DNA of 8,414 nt, from NCBI GenBank assembly GCA_030428025.1, contig JAUIBJ010000117.1:1-8414 (forward strand), in the 5' to 3' direction. The DNA comes from Alphaproteobacteria bacterium. Its GTDB lineage: Bacteria; Pseudomonadota; Alphaproteobacteria; Rhodobacterales; Rhodobacteraceae. The translations under genes and the position numbers were made by a program. The notes below the pieces were generated by a model, which worked only from the letters and a program-made list of their open reading frames with translations, did no database searches and was not told the origin of the DNA. Each line of letters begins with the position of its first letter. The first letter of the stretch is position 1. Shown here one piece after another: positions 1-6,612 of the stretch.

Positions 1-1493
1 CGGCCACCGGCCTCTGGACCACCTCGGCCAAGGCCGCACCGTCGCGCGGCGGGCACTTCCGCCTCGGATCGCATGACGGCAACACCTCGGACAGCCACGA
101 TCCCGGCACCTATGTCACCTATTCGATGATCATGCTGATCCACACCTTCCGCAGCTACATGACGCTGATCGAATCCGACGGCTCGCTGGGGCCGGACATC
201 GCCACCGAATGGTCGGCGACGCCGGATGCGAAGGAATGGACCTTCAAGCTCAACGACAAGGCCACCTTCCATTCGGGCCGCAAGGTAACGGCGAACGATG
301 TGATTGCCTCGCTCAACCATCACCGGGGCGAAGACAGCACCTCGGCCGCCAAGGCGCTGTTGTCGGATGTCGAGGACATCACCGACAATGGCGACCATTC
401 CATCACCCTCACCCTGGGCTCGGGCAATGCCGACCTGCCCTGGCTGATGACCGACTACCATTTCGCCATCTGCCCGGCCAATGACGATGGCTCGATCGAC
501 TGGCGCTCCGGCGACGGCTCGGGCCCCTACAAGCTGGTCGAAACCCAGTTCGGCGTACGCTATCACCTCGTTCGCCACGACGACTGGCACCTTGACGGCG
601 CGTATTTCGACGAGGTGACGATCACCGTTCTGAACGACCCCAACGCGCGCCAGACCGCGCTGGTCACCGGCGACGTGGACGCGATCACCCAGCTGGAGCT
701 GAAGACACTCTCGCTTCTCCAGCGCGACCCGAATATCGAGATCGACAACGTTCCCTCGGCCTCGGCCATCACCATGCCGATGTTCTGCGACGTGGCCCCG
801 TTCGACAATCCGGATGTGCGCAACGCCATCAAGATGTCGATGGACCGCAACGAGGTGATCGAGAAGATCACCTTCAACACCGCCACCATGGGCAACGACT
901 TCCACCATTCGCCGGCCATGCCCTACTGGCCCGAGGACATCCCGCAGCGCGAATACGATCCCGATCAGGCCAAGTCGCTGCTGAAGAAGGCGGGCGCCGA
1001 GGGCCTCTCGGTCGAGCTCAAGGTCGCCGACTCGGTCTTCTCGGGCGCAGTCGACATGTGCATCCTCTTTGCCGAACAGGCCAAGGCCTCGGGCATCAAC
1101 ATCAAGGTCACCCGCTCGCCCAGCGACGGCTACTACTCCGACGTCTGGCTGAAGGATCCGTGGTGCGTGGTGCAGTGGGGCGCGCGGCCGACGCCGGACG
1201 TGATGTATTCGCTGGCTTACAAGGCCGATGCCGCCTGGAACGAGAGCCACTGGCAGAACGAGCGCTTCAACGAGCTGCTGCTGATGGCCAAGTCGGAACT
1301 CGACGATGCCAAGCGGGCCGAGATGTATGCCGAAATGGCCATGCTCGCCCGCAACGACGGCGGCACGCTGATCCCGTTCTTCCCCAACTTCGTCTATGCC
1401 CACCGCAAGAACATCCAGCACGGCGAAAACCTTGCCGCAAGCTGGCAGATGGACGGCGCCCGCGCCGCCAGCCGCTGGTGGATGGCCGAATGA
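1..1493 (+). CDS. ABC transporter substrate-binding protein, family 5 (partial, 5' end outside window)
   Basis: This is the periplasmic solute receptor of a peptide/nickel/opine-type ABC importer (SBP_bac_5 family); the ligand cannot be read from sequence. The frame is open from base 3 to the TGA at 1491-1493, giving about 496 residues, so the ATG at 126 is internal. The first visible residues (TGLWTTSAKAAPSRGGHFRLG) look like the end of an export signal with an A-K-A cleavage site, then the RGG-x-x-RLG opening typical of mature family-5 receptors. Further family hallmarks are the DIATEWSATPDAKEWTFKL stretch, FHSGRKVTANDVIASL, GSGPYKLVE, and DNPDVRNAIKMSMDR. Only the start and most of the signal peptide are missing. 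A hairpin terminator follows directly, so this is the last gene of its transcript and any permease or ATPase partners must lie upstream or elsewhere. The family call is firm; the substrate is unknown. Confidence 0.93.
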   Translation, partial: ATGLWTTSAKAAPSRGGHFRLGSHDGNTSDSHDPGTYVTYSMIMLIHTFRSYMTLIESDGSLGPDIATEWSATPDAKEWTFKLNDKATFHSGRKVTANDVIASLNHHRGEDSTSAAKALLSDVEDITDNGDHSITLTLGSGNADLPWLMTDYHFAICPANDDGSIDWRSGDGSGPYKLVETQFGVRYHLVRHDDWHLDGAYFDEVTITVLNDPNARQTALVTGDVDAITQLELKTLSLLQRDPNIEIDNVPSASAITMPMFCDVAPFDNPDVRNAIKMSMDRNEVIEKITFNTATMGNDFHHSPAMPYWPEDIPQREYDPDQAKSLLKKAGAEGLSVELKVADSVFSGAVDMCILFAEQAKASGINIKVTRSPSDGYYSDVWLKDPWCVVQWGARPTPDVMYSLAYKADAAWNESHWQNERFNELLLMAKSELDDAKRAEMYAEMAMLARNDGGTLIPFFPNFVYAHRKNIQHGENLAASWQMDGARAASRWWMAE

Positions 1494-1507
1494 TCTGACA
1501 CGTCGGG

Positions 1508-1532
1508 AGGGCCCGGCCATGTGCCGGGCCTT
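1508..1532 (+). terminator. GC-rich hairpin terminator after the solute-binding protein gene
   Basis: A perfect 8-bp stem, GGCCCGGC (1510-1517) and GCCGGGCC (1523-1530), encloses a 5-base CATGT loop, with a flanking G-T and A-T pair. It starts 16 bp after the stop codon. The following TTCCGCTTTCC is only weakly T-rich, which is common for terminators in GC-rich alphaproteobacteria. Confidence 0.7.
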
Positions 1533-1801
1533 CCGCTTTCCACGACCGTTGCGCGCCTCACCGCCTCTTGGTGTCGCACGGCGCGCACCACACAATCCTC
1601 CCCCCGCCTGTGCCCCGCACCGACCCGATACCGACGCGGCGCAGATGCGACGCCGACAGGCCACCTCCAGCAAGACAAGGCTGTTGACCGCCGAATCGCT
1701 TATCCTGCCGCCTCCGCGCGGCGGGCCGTCGCATTCGCCCTTCCCCCCCGCTCGCGGCCCATGCTATCCCCCGGCCCACTGACCTTGCCGGAGGACACGC
1801 C
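1533..1801. other. Intergenic region between the solute-binding protein gene and folB
   Basis: About 270 bp with no gene I can support. Short open frames on both strands here have low-complexity Pro/Arg/Ala composition and no recognisable domain. The folB promoter must lie here, but I find no convincing -35/-10 pair: TTGACC at 1684-1689 is only 11 bp from TATCCT at 1701-1706, and the CATGCTATCC stretch at 1760-1769 has no good -35. The last bases (1790-1794, GGAGG) are the folB ribosome binding site. I see no tRNA or strong repeat. Confidence 0.5.
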
Positions 1802-2731
1802 ATGTCCAACGAAATCCGCCTCGCCTTCGCCCACCCTTCGGCCCGGGCCGATGCCACTGCGCCCGACGGACCGCTCGACCGGATCTCTGTGCGCGACCAT
1901 GTGGTCGAGGTCGAGATCGGCGCCTTTCAGGCCGAGCGCGGCACCACCCAGCGGGTCAGCTTCAATGTGGTGGTCGAGGTGCGCCCGCTCACCGACCCGA
2001 TCGACGATGACGTCGACCGCATCCTCAGCTACGACAAGGTGACCGAGGCAATCCACGCCGCCCTGGCCGAGGAACGGCTCAACCTTCTGGAAACATTGGC
2101 CGAACGGATCGCCGAGCGCATCCTGTGGGAACCCCAGGCGGTGCGCACCTTCGTGCGCATCGAAAAGCTCGACCGGGGGCCCGGCGCGCTCGGGGTCGAG
2201 ATCGTCCGCTCGATGGATGACCTCAAGACCAAGCCGGTCAGCACACATCACGACACCGCGCCGCACCCGCATATGGTCTATCTCACCAACCCGGCGATCC
2301 GTTCGCCCAATCTGGGCCGCTGGCTCGATCAGCTCGAGGCACGCAGGGAGCCGGTGATCCTCTGCGTGGGACACGCCGACACCCCCGCGCCCCGCACCGG
2401 CCACCGGATGACGCAGCGCCGGGTCGATCTTCTGGCGCTGGAACAGAACGCCTGGGTGCTGGCCGGCCGCGACGACCGCTGCGTCGTGGTAGGCACCCGG
2501 ACCGAGCTCGACTGGGCCATGAAGAACGGTCAGATAAGTGTCTGGGCCCCCTCGAAAATCGTGCTTGACGCGGTCGACGGGCCCACCACCGGGCCGGACG
2601 ACCCCGTGGCGCTGGCAGCCTGGTTCGCCGGCCATATGGACGCCTCCGACCTGTTGCTGATCGGTGCAGCGCCCCCCGCCAATCCGCCGGTGCCGGTTCT
2701 GGTTCAGGACATTGCCCAGTCGGGCATGTGA
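1802..2731 (+). CDS. folB: Dihydroneopterin aldolase FolB with a C-terminal kinase-fold-like domain
   Basis: FolB cleaves 7,8-dihydroneopterin to 6-hydroxymethyl-7,8-dihydropterin and glycolaldehyde in cytoplasmic folate synthesis. Residues 27-137 match the family: IGAFQAERGTTQ (39-50) with the expected active-site Glu at E45, the LSY motif at 75-77, LLETLAERIAERI (95-107) with the substrate-anchoring Glu at E97, and VRIEKLDRGPGALGVEI with the expected Lys at K122. The protein is 309 residues, while ordinary FolB is about 120. The extra residues, about 155-309, resemble by eye an amino-acid-kinase (MfnE-like) fold: HRMTQRRVDLLALEQNAWVLA-like helix (201 on), G-x-I-S-V-W-x-P (243-250), and DDPVALAAWFAGHMDASDLLLI (266-287). 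The start is set by GGAGG seven bases upstream of the ATG. folP lies 63 bp downstream, so the two are probably an operon. The FolB assignment is firm; the role of the C-terminal domain is unknown. Confidence 0.9.
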   Translation: MSNEIRLAFAHPSARADATAPDGPLDRISVRDHVVEVEIGAFQAERGTTQRVSFNVVVEVRPLTDPIDDDVDRILSYDKVTEAIHAALAEERLNLLETLAERIAERILWEPQAVRTFVRIEKLDRGPGALGVEIVRSMDDLKTKPVSTHHDTAPHPHMVYLTNPAIRSPNLGRWLDQLEARREPVILCVGHADTPAPRTGHRMTQRRVDLLALEQNAWVLAGRDDRCVVVGTRTELDWAMKNGQISVWAPSKIVLDAVDGPTTGPDDPVALAAWFAGHMDASDLLLIGAAPPANPPVPVLVQDIAQSGM

Positions 2732-2749
2732 CGCGCTCTAAACTCCCGC

Positions 2750-2770
2750 GCCCCGGGCCTGATCCGGGGC
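2750..2770 (+). terminator. Hairpin between folB and folP (weak terminator or attenuator)
   Basis: GCCCCGG (2750-2756) pairs with CCGGGGC (2764-2770) around a 7-base loop and is followed by TTCCGCCC. It occupies most of the 63-bp folB-folP gap. With no T-run it may only reduce read-through or act as an RNA processing or stability element, so it does not rule out an operon. Confidence 0.4.
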
Positions 2771-2794
2771 TTCCGCCCAAGCTCCGACCCTGCC

Positions 2795-3823
2795 ATGCCC
2801 TATTACCGCCCCCTGCCCCGCTTTGATCATGCGCGCACGCCCGGCGCCCTGCCGCTCGCCGGCGGCTGGCTCTGGTTCGATTGGGTCGAGGAGATGCACC
2901 GCGACGCGCCCTCGCGCCTGATTCCAGCCGCCGAGCTTCCGCCGGACGCGCTGGAACGGCTCACCGCCCCCCGCGCCCCCATCGCCGGGCTTGGCTTCGA
3001 CGCCCCGCGCCTGATGGGCATACTCAACGTCACACCGGACAGTTTTTCCGATGGCGGCGAGCATTTCGACCCGCAGGTTGCAATCGCACGCAGTCACGCC
3101 ATGGCGGCCCAGGGCGCCCAGATCATCGACGTGGGCGGCGAATCCACCCGCCCGGGCGCCACCGAAGTGCCCGTCGAGGAGGAAATCCGCCGCACCGCCC
3201 CGGTGATCGCCGCGATCCGGGGCGCCGGCGCCATCCCCCTGTCCATCGACACCCGCAAGGCCACCGTCGCCCGCGCCGCGCAGGAGGCCGGGGCGACGCT
3301 GGTCAATGACGTGGCGGGCTTCACCTTCGACCCCGCGCTTGCCCCCTTCTGCGCCCAAGCCGGCCTGCCCGTCTGCGTGATGCACGCGCAGGGCACGCCC
3401 GAGATCATGCAGAAGGACCCGCGCTACGACAATGTGGCGCTCGACATCTACGATTATCTCTCCGACCGCATCGACGCGCTGGTGGCCTTGGGCATACCGC
3501 GCGGGCAGATCATCACCGACCCGGGCATCGGCTTCGGCAAGACGCTGGAGCACAACCTGACCCTGCTGCAGAACCTCGCGCTCTTCCATTCGCTGGGCTG
3601 CCCGGTGCTGCTGGGCGCCTCGCGCAAGCGCTTCATCGGCACGATCGGCGGCACCGAGGCGGCGGGGCAGCGCGTGCACGGCTCCGTCGCCGTGGCCCTG
3701 GCCGGGGTGGCGCAGGGTGTGCAGCTCCTGAGGGTGCATGACGTGGCCGAGACGGCCGAGGCGCTGCGGCTGTGGCAGGCGGCGACGCTGGGAATACGCC
3801 CTACCGTCGGAACAATCGCCTGA
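2795..3823 (+). CDS. folP: Dihydropteroate synthase FolP
   Basis: FolP condenses 6-hydroxymethyl-dihydropterin diphosphate with p-aminobenzoate to make 7,8-dihydropteroate; it is the sulfonamide target. All family signatures are present in a TIM-barrel order: MGILNVTPDSFSDGG (74-88), DVGGESTRPGA (112-122), SIDT (150-153), N171-D172, V-M-H197, DPGIGFGK (242-249), GASRK (274-278) and R313-V-H315-D. The protein is 342 residues, with about 55 more at the N terminus than E. coli FolP; this MPYYRPLPRFD-type extension, rich in Trp/Asp, probably packs on the barrel. The ATG at 2795 lacks a strong ribosome binding site, so coupling to folB translation or a leader effect is possible. Its 3' end overlaps the convergent EamA gene by 23 bp. 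In relatives folP is commonly followed by glmM, which is not the case here. The product call is firm. Confidence 0.96.
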   Translation: MPYYRPLPRFDHARTPGALPLAGGWLWFDWVEEMHRDAPSRLIPAAELPPDALERLTAPRAPIAGLGFDAPRLMGILNVTPDSFSDGGEHFDPQVAIARSHAMAAQGAQIIDVGGESTRPGATEVPVEEEIRRTAPVIAAIRGAGAIPLSIDTRKATVARAAQEAGATLVNDVAGFTFDPALAPFCAQAGLPVCVMHAQGTPEIMQKDPRYDNVALDIYDYLSDRIDALVALGIPRGQIITDPGIGFGKTLEHNLTLLQNLALFHSLGCPVLLGASRKRFIGTIGGTEAAGQRVHGSVAVALAGVAQGVQLLRVHDVAETAEALRLWQAATLGIRPTVGTIA

Positions 3824-4715
3824 GCGCCCCCAGCTGGCTTAGCGCCACGCCCGTCAGGATCAGCCCCATCGCCAGCAACAGCGAGGGCGGCAGCGGCTCG
3901 GCCAGCAGCACGACGCCGAAGATCACGGACCAGACCGGCACCTGATAGTTGACGAGGCCCAGAAAGACCGGCCCTGCATCGCGGATCACCGTCACCAGAA
4001 GGATCTGCGCCACGCCGGTGGGCAGGATCCCGAGATAGAGCAGCGCGGCCAGACTCAGCGGTGGCACGTCCGCGGGCCAGCCTTCCACGTAAAGTGCCAG
4101 TGGAACGCAGATCGTGGCCGCCACCAGCAGCACTGCCGTCGCCAGCGCCAGCAGATCGACCGCCGGGCAAAGCCGGGTGAAGATGCCGCCCAGAGCATAG
4201 CAGCAGGCCGCCCCCACGCAGGCGAGCTTGGCGAGGCTCTCGAAGCTCTCGCCGGTCGAGGCGAAGGCCCCGGGCCCGATCAGCACGATCACGCCGCCCG
4301 TACCGATGGCGAACCCCGCCAACCGGCGCAGCGTCATCACCTCGCCCGGCACGAAGACATGGGCGAGCGGCAGCACCAGAAGCGGCACCACCGCCATGCA
4401 GACCCCCGCAAAGCCCGAGGCCACCACCTGCTGCCCCCAACTGAGCAGCGCGAAGGGCATGGCGTTGGAGAAAAGCGCCATCGCCAGCACGAAGGCCCAG
4501 ATGCGCCCCGCCGGCCGGCCCCTAAGCGGGGGCAGCAAGTGACCGGTGGCGAAGGACAGGATCACAAGGAACGCTGCCCCGAGGCTCAGCCGCGCGGCCG
4601 CCACCGTCAGCGGCCCCACGCCCTCGAGCGCCACCGACACAGACATGAAGGAAGCGCCCCAGATCGCCGCCAGGACCACGATCCTCAGCCAGTTGACCGG
4701 CGCGATGTCAGTCAT
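3801..4715 (-). CDS. DMT superfamily (EamA family) membrane transporter
   Basis: This is a 304-residue integral membrane protein of the drug/metabolite transporter superfamily, which exports or imports small metabolites such as amino acids; the substrate is not predictable. It shows about ten hydrophobic segments in two EamA repeats, roughly residues 10-148 and 162-296, separated by a short polar stretch (150-160, FASTGESFES). Family features are the AIWGASFMSV first helix, SNAMPFALLSWG near 83-94, a PLLVLPLAHVF-type fourth helix ending in GE, and the second-repeat L-N-Y-Q-V-P-V-W-S-V-I-F-G with LAEP (254-274). It ends in a basic tail (RRLFRR), which fits a cytoplasmic C terminus. A G-rich stretch (GGGGGG) precedes the ATG as a likely ribosome binding site. 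It is divergent from the small gene at 4791 and convergent with folP, overlapping its last 23 bp. Confidence 0.9.
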   Translation of the reverse strand: MTDIAPVNWLRIVVLAAIWGASFMSVSVALEGVGPLTVAAARLSLGAAFLVILSFATGHLLPPLRGRPAGRIWAFVLAMALFSNAMPFALLSWGQQVVASGFAGVCMAVVPLLVLPLAHVFVPGEVMTLRRLAGFAIGTGGVIVLIGPGAFASTGESFESLAKLACVGAACCYALGGIFTRLCPAVDLLALATAVLLVAATICVPLALYVEGWPADVPPLSLAALLYLGILPTGVAQILLVTVIRDAGPVFLGLVNYQVPVWSVIFGVVLLAEPLPPSLLLAMGLILTGVALSQLGALRRLFRR

Positions 4716-4772
4716 TGCGTCGCACCCCCCGGAACGAAGCGCCGCAGAGCCGGTTGTCCCGACAGATCAGAC

Positions 4773-4784
4773 AAAGGAAGGAGG
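4773..4784 (+). promoter_or_regulatory. Strong Shine-Dalgarno sequence that fixes a TTG start
   Basis: AAAGGAAGGAGG ends six bases before the TTG at 4791. It is the best ribosome binding site in the window and is the main reason for calling the small TTG-started gene that follows. Confidence 0.75.
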
Positions 4785-4790
4785 CCGCTC

Positions 4791-4958
4791 TTGGACTTTC
4801 CCATCGTTATCACACTTATCGTTCTGACACTTGGCGCGGCGCTTGTTTTCGCTCTGTTGAGCAAGTTCCGCGTGGACAAACGGAAGAAGGATCCCCACGC
4901 GACGAAATCCACGCTCGCACGGGACAAGGACAGCAAGGGAACCCCTGCTGATACCTGA
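4791..4958 (+). CDS. Small single-pass membrane protein, 55 residues, TTG start
   Basis: I do not recognise a family. The frame runs from TTG at 4791 to TGA at 4956-4958. The protein opens with a hydrophobic helix at residues 4-24 (PIVITLIVLTLGAALVFALL), then a strongly basic stretch SKFRVDKRKK (24-33) and a polar, probably disordered Lys/Asp/Ser/Thr-rich tail. The charge pattern suggests the N terminus in the periplasm and the tail in the cytoplasm. Support for a real gene is the near-ideal AAGGAGG at six bases spacing, the textbook membrane-anchor organisation, and a hairpin six bases after the stop. No ATG or GTG start gives this product: the frame stays open upstream but overlaps the start of the divergent transporter and encodes only low-complexity residues there. 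It stands alone between a divergent transporter and convergent ilvC, so its role cannot be inferred from neighbours. Confidence 0.72.
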   Translation: MDFPIVITLIVLTLGAALVFALLSKFRVDKRKKDPHATKSTLARDKDSKGTPADT

Positions 4959-4963
4959 CAGTG

Positions 4964-4991
4964 ACCCGGCCTCGCGACACCGAGGCCGGGT
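4964..4991. terminator. Bidirectional hairpin between the small membrane protein gene and ilvC
   Basis: CCCGGCCTCG (4965-4974) pairs perfectly with CGAGGCCGGG (4981-4990) around a CGACAC loop, with one more A-T pair outside. It sits between two convergent genes, six bases after one stop and 14 bases from the other. Neither side has a T-run, so it could be a factor-assisted terminator or a 3' stabilising structure for both messages. Confidence 0.65.
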
Positions 4992-5005
4992 GGGACTGGC
5001 AAGGG

Positions 5006-6028
5006 TTAGTTCTTCGCCTTGTCCACCATCTTGCCGGCGGAAATCCAAGGCATCATGGCGCGCAGCTTCTCGCCCACTTCCTCGATCTGGTGGGCATCGT
5101 TCATCCGCCGCGTGCCCTTGAAGAAGGGCTGACCCACGGCGTTTTCCTGCATGAAGTCGCGCACGAAGGCCCCCGACTGGATGTCGTTCAGGATCGCCTT
5201 CATCTCCTTCTTGGTGCGCTCGCGCGGCAGCACGCGGGGGCCCGAAACATATTCGCCGTACTCCGCCGTATTCGAGATCGAATAGTTCATGTTGGCGATG
5301 CCGCCCTCATAGATCAGGTCGACGATCAGCTTCACCTCGTGCAGGCATTCGAAATAGGCCATTTCGGGCGCATAGCCCGCCTCGACCAGCGTCTCGAAGC
5401 CCATCCGGATCAGCTCGACCAGACCGCCGCACAGCACCGCCTGCTCGCCGAAGAGGTCGGTTTCGCATTCCTCGCGGAAATTGGTCTCGATGATGCCCGA
5501 GCGCCCGCCGCCGATGGCCGAGCAATAGGACAGGCCGATCTCCAGCGCCTTGCCCGACGCGTCGTTATGAACCGCCACAAGGCAGGGCACGCCGCCGCCC
5601 TTGACATATTCGCCGCGCACCGTGTGGCCGGGGCCCTTGGGCGCCATCATGATCACGTCGATATTGTCGGGCGCCTCGATCAGACCGAAATGCACGTTCA
5701 GGCCGTGGGCGAAGGCAATCGCCGCGCCGGGCTTGATGTTGTCCTTGACATAGCGCTTCCAGGTGTCGGCCTGCAGTTCGTCGGGCATGGTGAACATCAT
5801 CAGGTCGCACCAGGCCGCGGCCTCGGCGATCTCCATGACCTTCAGCCCCTCGCCCTCGGCCTTCTTTGCACTGGGCGAGCCCTCGCGCAGGGCGACGACC
5901 ACATTCTTGGCGCCGCTGTCGCGCAGGTTCAGGGCATGGGCGTGGCCCTGGCTGCCATAGCCCAGGATGGCCACCTTCTTGTCCTTGATCAGGTTGATGT
6001 CGCAATCGCGATCGTAATAGACACGCAT
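5006..6028 (-). CDS. ilvC: Ketol-acid reductoisomerase, class I (NADP+)
   Basis: IlvC converts 2-acetolactate and 2-aceto-2-hydroxybutyrate to the dihydroxy acids of valine/leucine and isoleucine synthesis, using Mg2+ and NADPH. The 340-residue length is that of class I enzymes. The N-terminal Rossmann domain shows GYGSQG (23-28), and R48, S51 and S53 in the loop that usually holds the NADPH 2'-phosphate. Catalytic and metal residues are all present: H108, APKGPGH (129-135), D191, E195, E227, E231 and S252. The start is the ATG at 6028, preceded by AGGAG with seven bases spacing; an in-frame ATG at 6061 would add 11 basic residues not found in the family. It diverges from a tandem Lrp/AsnC pair across a 128-bp AT-rich gap, which suggests Lrp-type control, though that is inference. 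Confidence 0.97.
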   Translation of the reverse strand: MRVYYDRDCDINLIKDKKVAILGYGSQGHAHALNLRDSGAKNVVVALREGSPSAKKAEGEGLKVMEIAEAAAWCDLMMFTMPDELQADTWKRYVKDNIKPGAAIAFAHGLNVHFGLIEAPDNIDVIMMAPKGPGHTVRGEYVKGGGVPCLVAVHNDASGKALEIGLSYCSAIGGGRSGIIETNFREECETDLFGEQAVLCGGLVELIRMGFETLVEAGYAPEMAYFECLHEVKLIVDLIYEGGIANMNYSISNTAEYGEYVSGPRVLPRERTKKEMKAILNDIQSGAFVRDFMQENAVGQPFFKGTRRMNDAHQIEEVGEKLRAMMPWISAGKMVDKAKN

Positions 6029-6156
6029 GTTTCGTCTCCTCTTTCGTTGATGGGGGCACAATCTTCCTATCCCGCCGAAAAATCACATCGAAAGAGCGTG
6101 TCTTTCCGGATATCGCGTGATATTCATTCTCGATATTCCGAAAACTGGAAAAAATA
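6029..6156. promoter_or_regulatory. ilvC-lrp divergent control region with candidate Lrp-type operator
   Basis: This gap is clearly more AT-rich than the surrounding genes. It must hold divergent promoters for ilvC and the Lrp pair, but I cannot fix either -35/-10 pair. Three GATAT boxes occur at 6109-6114, 6119-6124 and 6132-6137. The arms CTTTCCGGATATCG (6102-6115) and CGATATTCCGAAAA (6131-6144) form an imperfect inverted repeat (11 of 14 matching), centred about 29 bp apart, close to three helical turns. The right arm ends 12 bp before the lrp ATG, so a regulator bound there would likely affect its own gene. Confidence 0.45.
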
Positions 6157-6612
6157 ATGCTCGACGATACGGATCGCCGCCTCCTGCGCCACTATCAGCA
6201 CGACGCCGCCCTGCCCGTGGCTGAACTGGCCGAACGCGCCGGCGTCACGCCCGCCACCTGCGCCCGCCGGCTCGACCGCATGAAATCCGCAGGCGTCATC
6301 CGCGCCAACCGGGCGGTGATCGACTGGCGCGCGCTCGGCTATGAGGTGGAGGTCAGCTTGCGGGTGACGCTGGAGAAATCCCACCCGCGCGCCTTCGACG
6401 AATTTCTCGCCGCCGCCCGCGAGGTGCCGGAGGTGGTGGAAATCCAGACCTTCCTGGGCCGGGTCGATCTGCGCCTCTCGGTCATCGCCCGCGACATGGC
6501 CCATTATCAGGAGATCTACCGCAGCGCGATCCTCTCCCTGCCGCATATCGCCGATATCGAGGCGCTGATGCATGTGGCGCGCATCAAGTCGGACGAGATC
6601 CTGCCGCTGTGA
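6157..6612 (+). CDS. Lrp/AsnC family transcriptional regulator (first of a coupled pair)
   Basis: This is a 151-residue DNA-binding regulator of the leucine/asparagine-responsive family, which forms dimers to octamers and usually senses an amino acid. An N-terminal winged helix-turn-helix occupies about residues 3-55, opening with LDDTDRRLLR and with a recognition-helix region TPATCARRLDRM (31-42). A C-terminal RAM/ligand domain follows (about 63-145), including LGRVDLRLSVIARD (100-113), equivalent to the family's G-x-Y-D effector loop; here Val103 replaces the usual Tyr. The ATG is preceded only by a weak GGAAAAA stretch. Its TGA overlaps the GTG start of the next gene. It is divergent from ilvC and is the obvious candidate regulator of it and of itself; this is inferred from position, not shown. 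Confidence 0.93.
   Translation: MLDDTDRRLLRHYQHDAALPVAELAERAGVTPATCARRLDRMKSAGVIRANRAVIDWRALGYEVEVSLRVTLEKSHPRAFDEFLAAAREVPEVVEIQTFLGRVDLRLSVIARDMAHYQEIYRSAILSLPHIADIEALMHVARIKSDEILPL

Noticed and set aside
1396..1857. Short open frames on both strands in the gap before folB
   Set aside because: They are Pro/Arg/Ala-rich, overlap real genes or the terminator, and have no ribosome binding site or domain.
1700..2635. A 311-residue open frame on the minus strand across folB
   Set aside because: It is antisense to folB, has no family features or credible ribosome binding site, and arises from GC-biased third codon positions.
2738..3739. A 333-residue open frame on the minus strand across folP
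   Set aside because: It is antisense to a complete folP with every signature motif; the product is low-complexity and unrecognisable.
4359..4790. Upstream extension of the small membrane protein to an ATG at 4359, giving 199 residues
   Set aside because: The extension is antisense to the EamA transporter and consists of low-complexity Arg/His/Gln/Pro sequence. The strong ribosome binding site places the start at TTG 4791.
6029..6061. An 11-residue N-terminal extension of ilvC from the ATG at 6061
   Set aside because: It would add a basic segment absent from the family, while the ATG at 6028 has AGGAG at ideal spacing and gives the standard 340 residues.
4961..6157. A 398-residue open frame on the plus strand across ilvC
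   Set aside because: It is exactly antisense to ilvC, which has all its catalytic residues. Its His/Ala/Leu/Asp-rich composition is what the complementary strand of a GC-rich gene gives, and no domain is recognisable.
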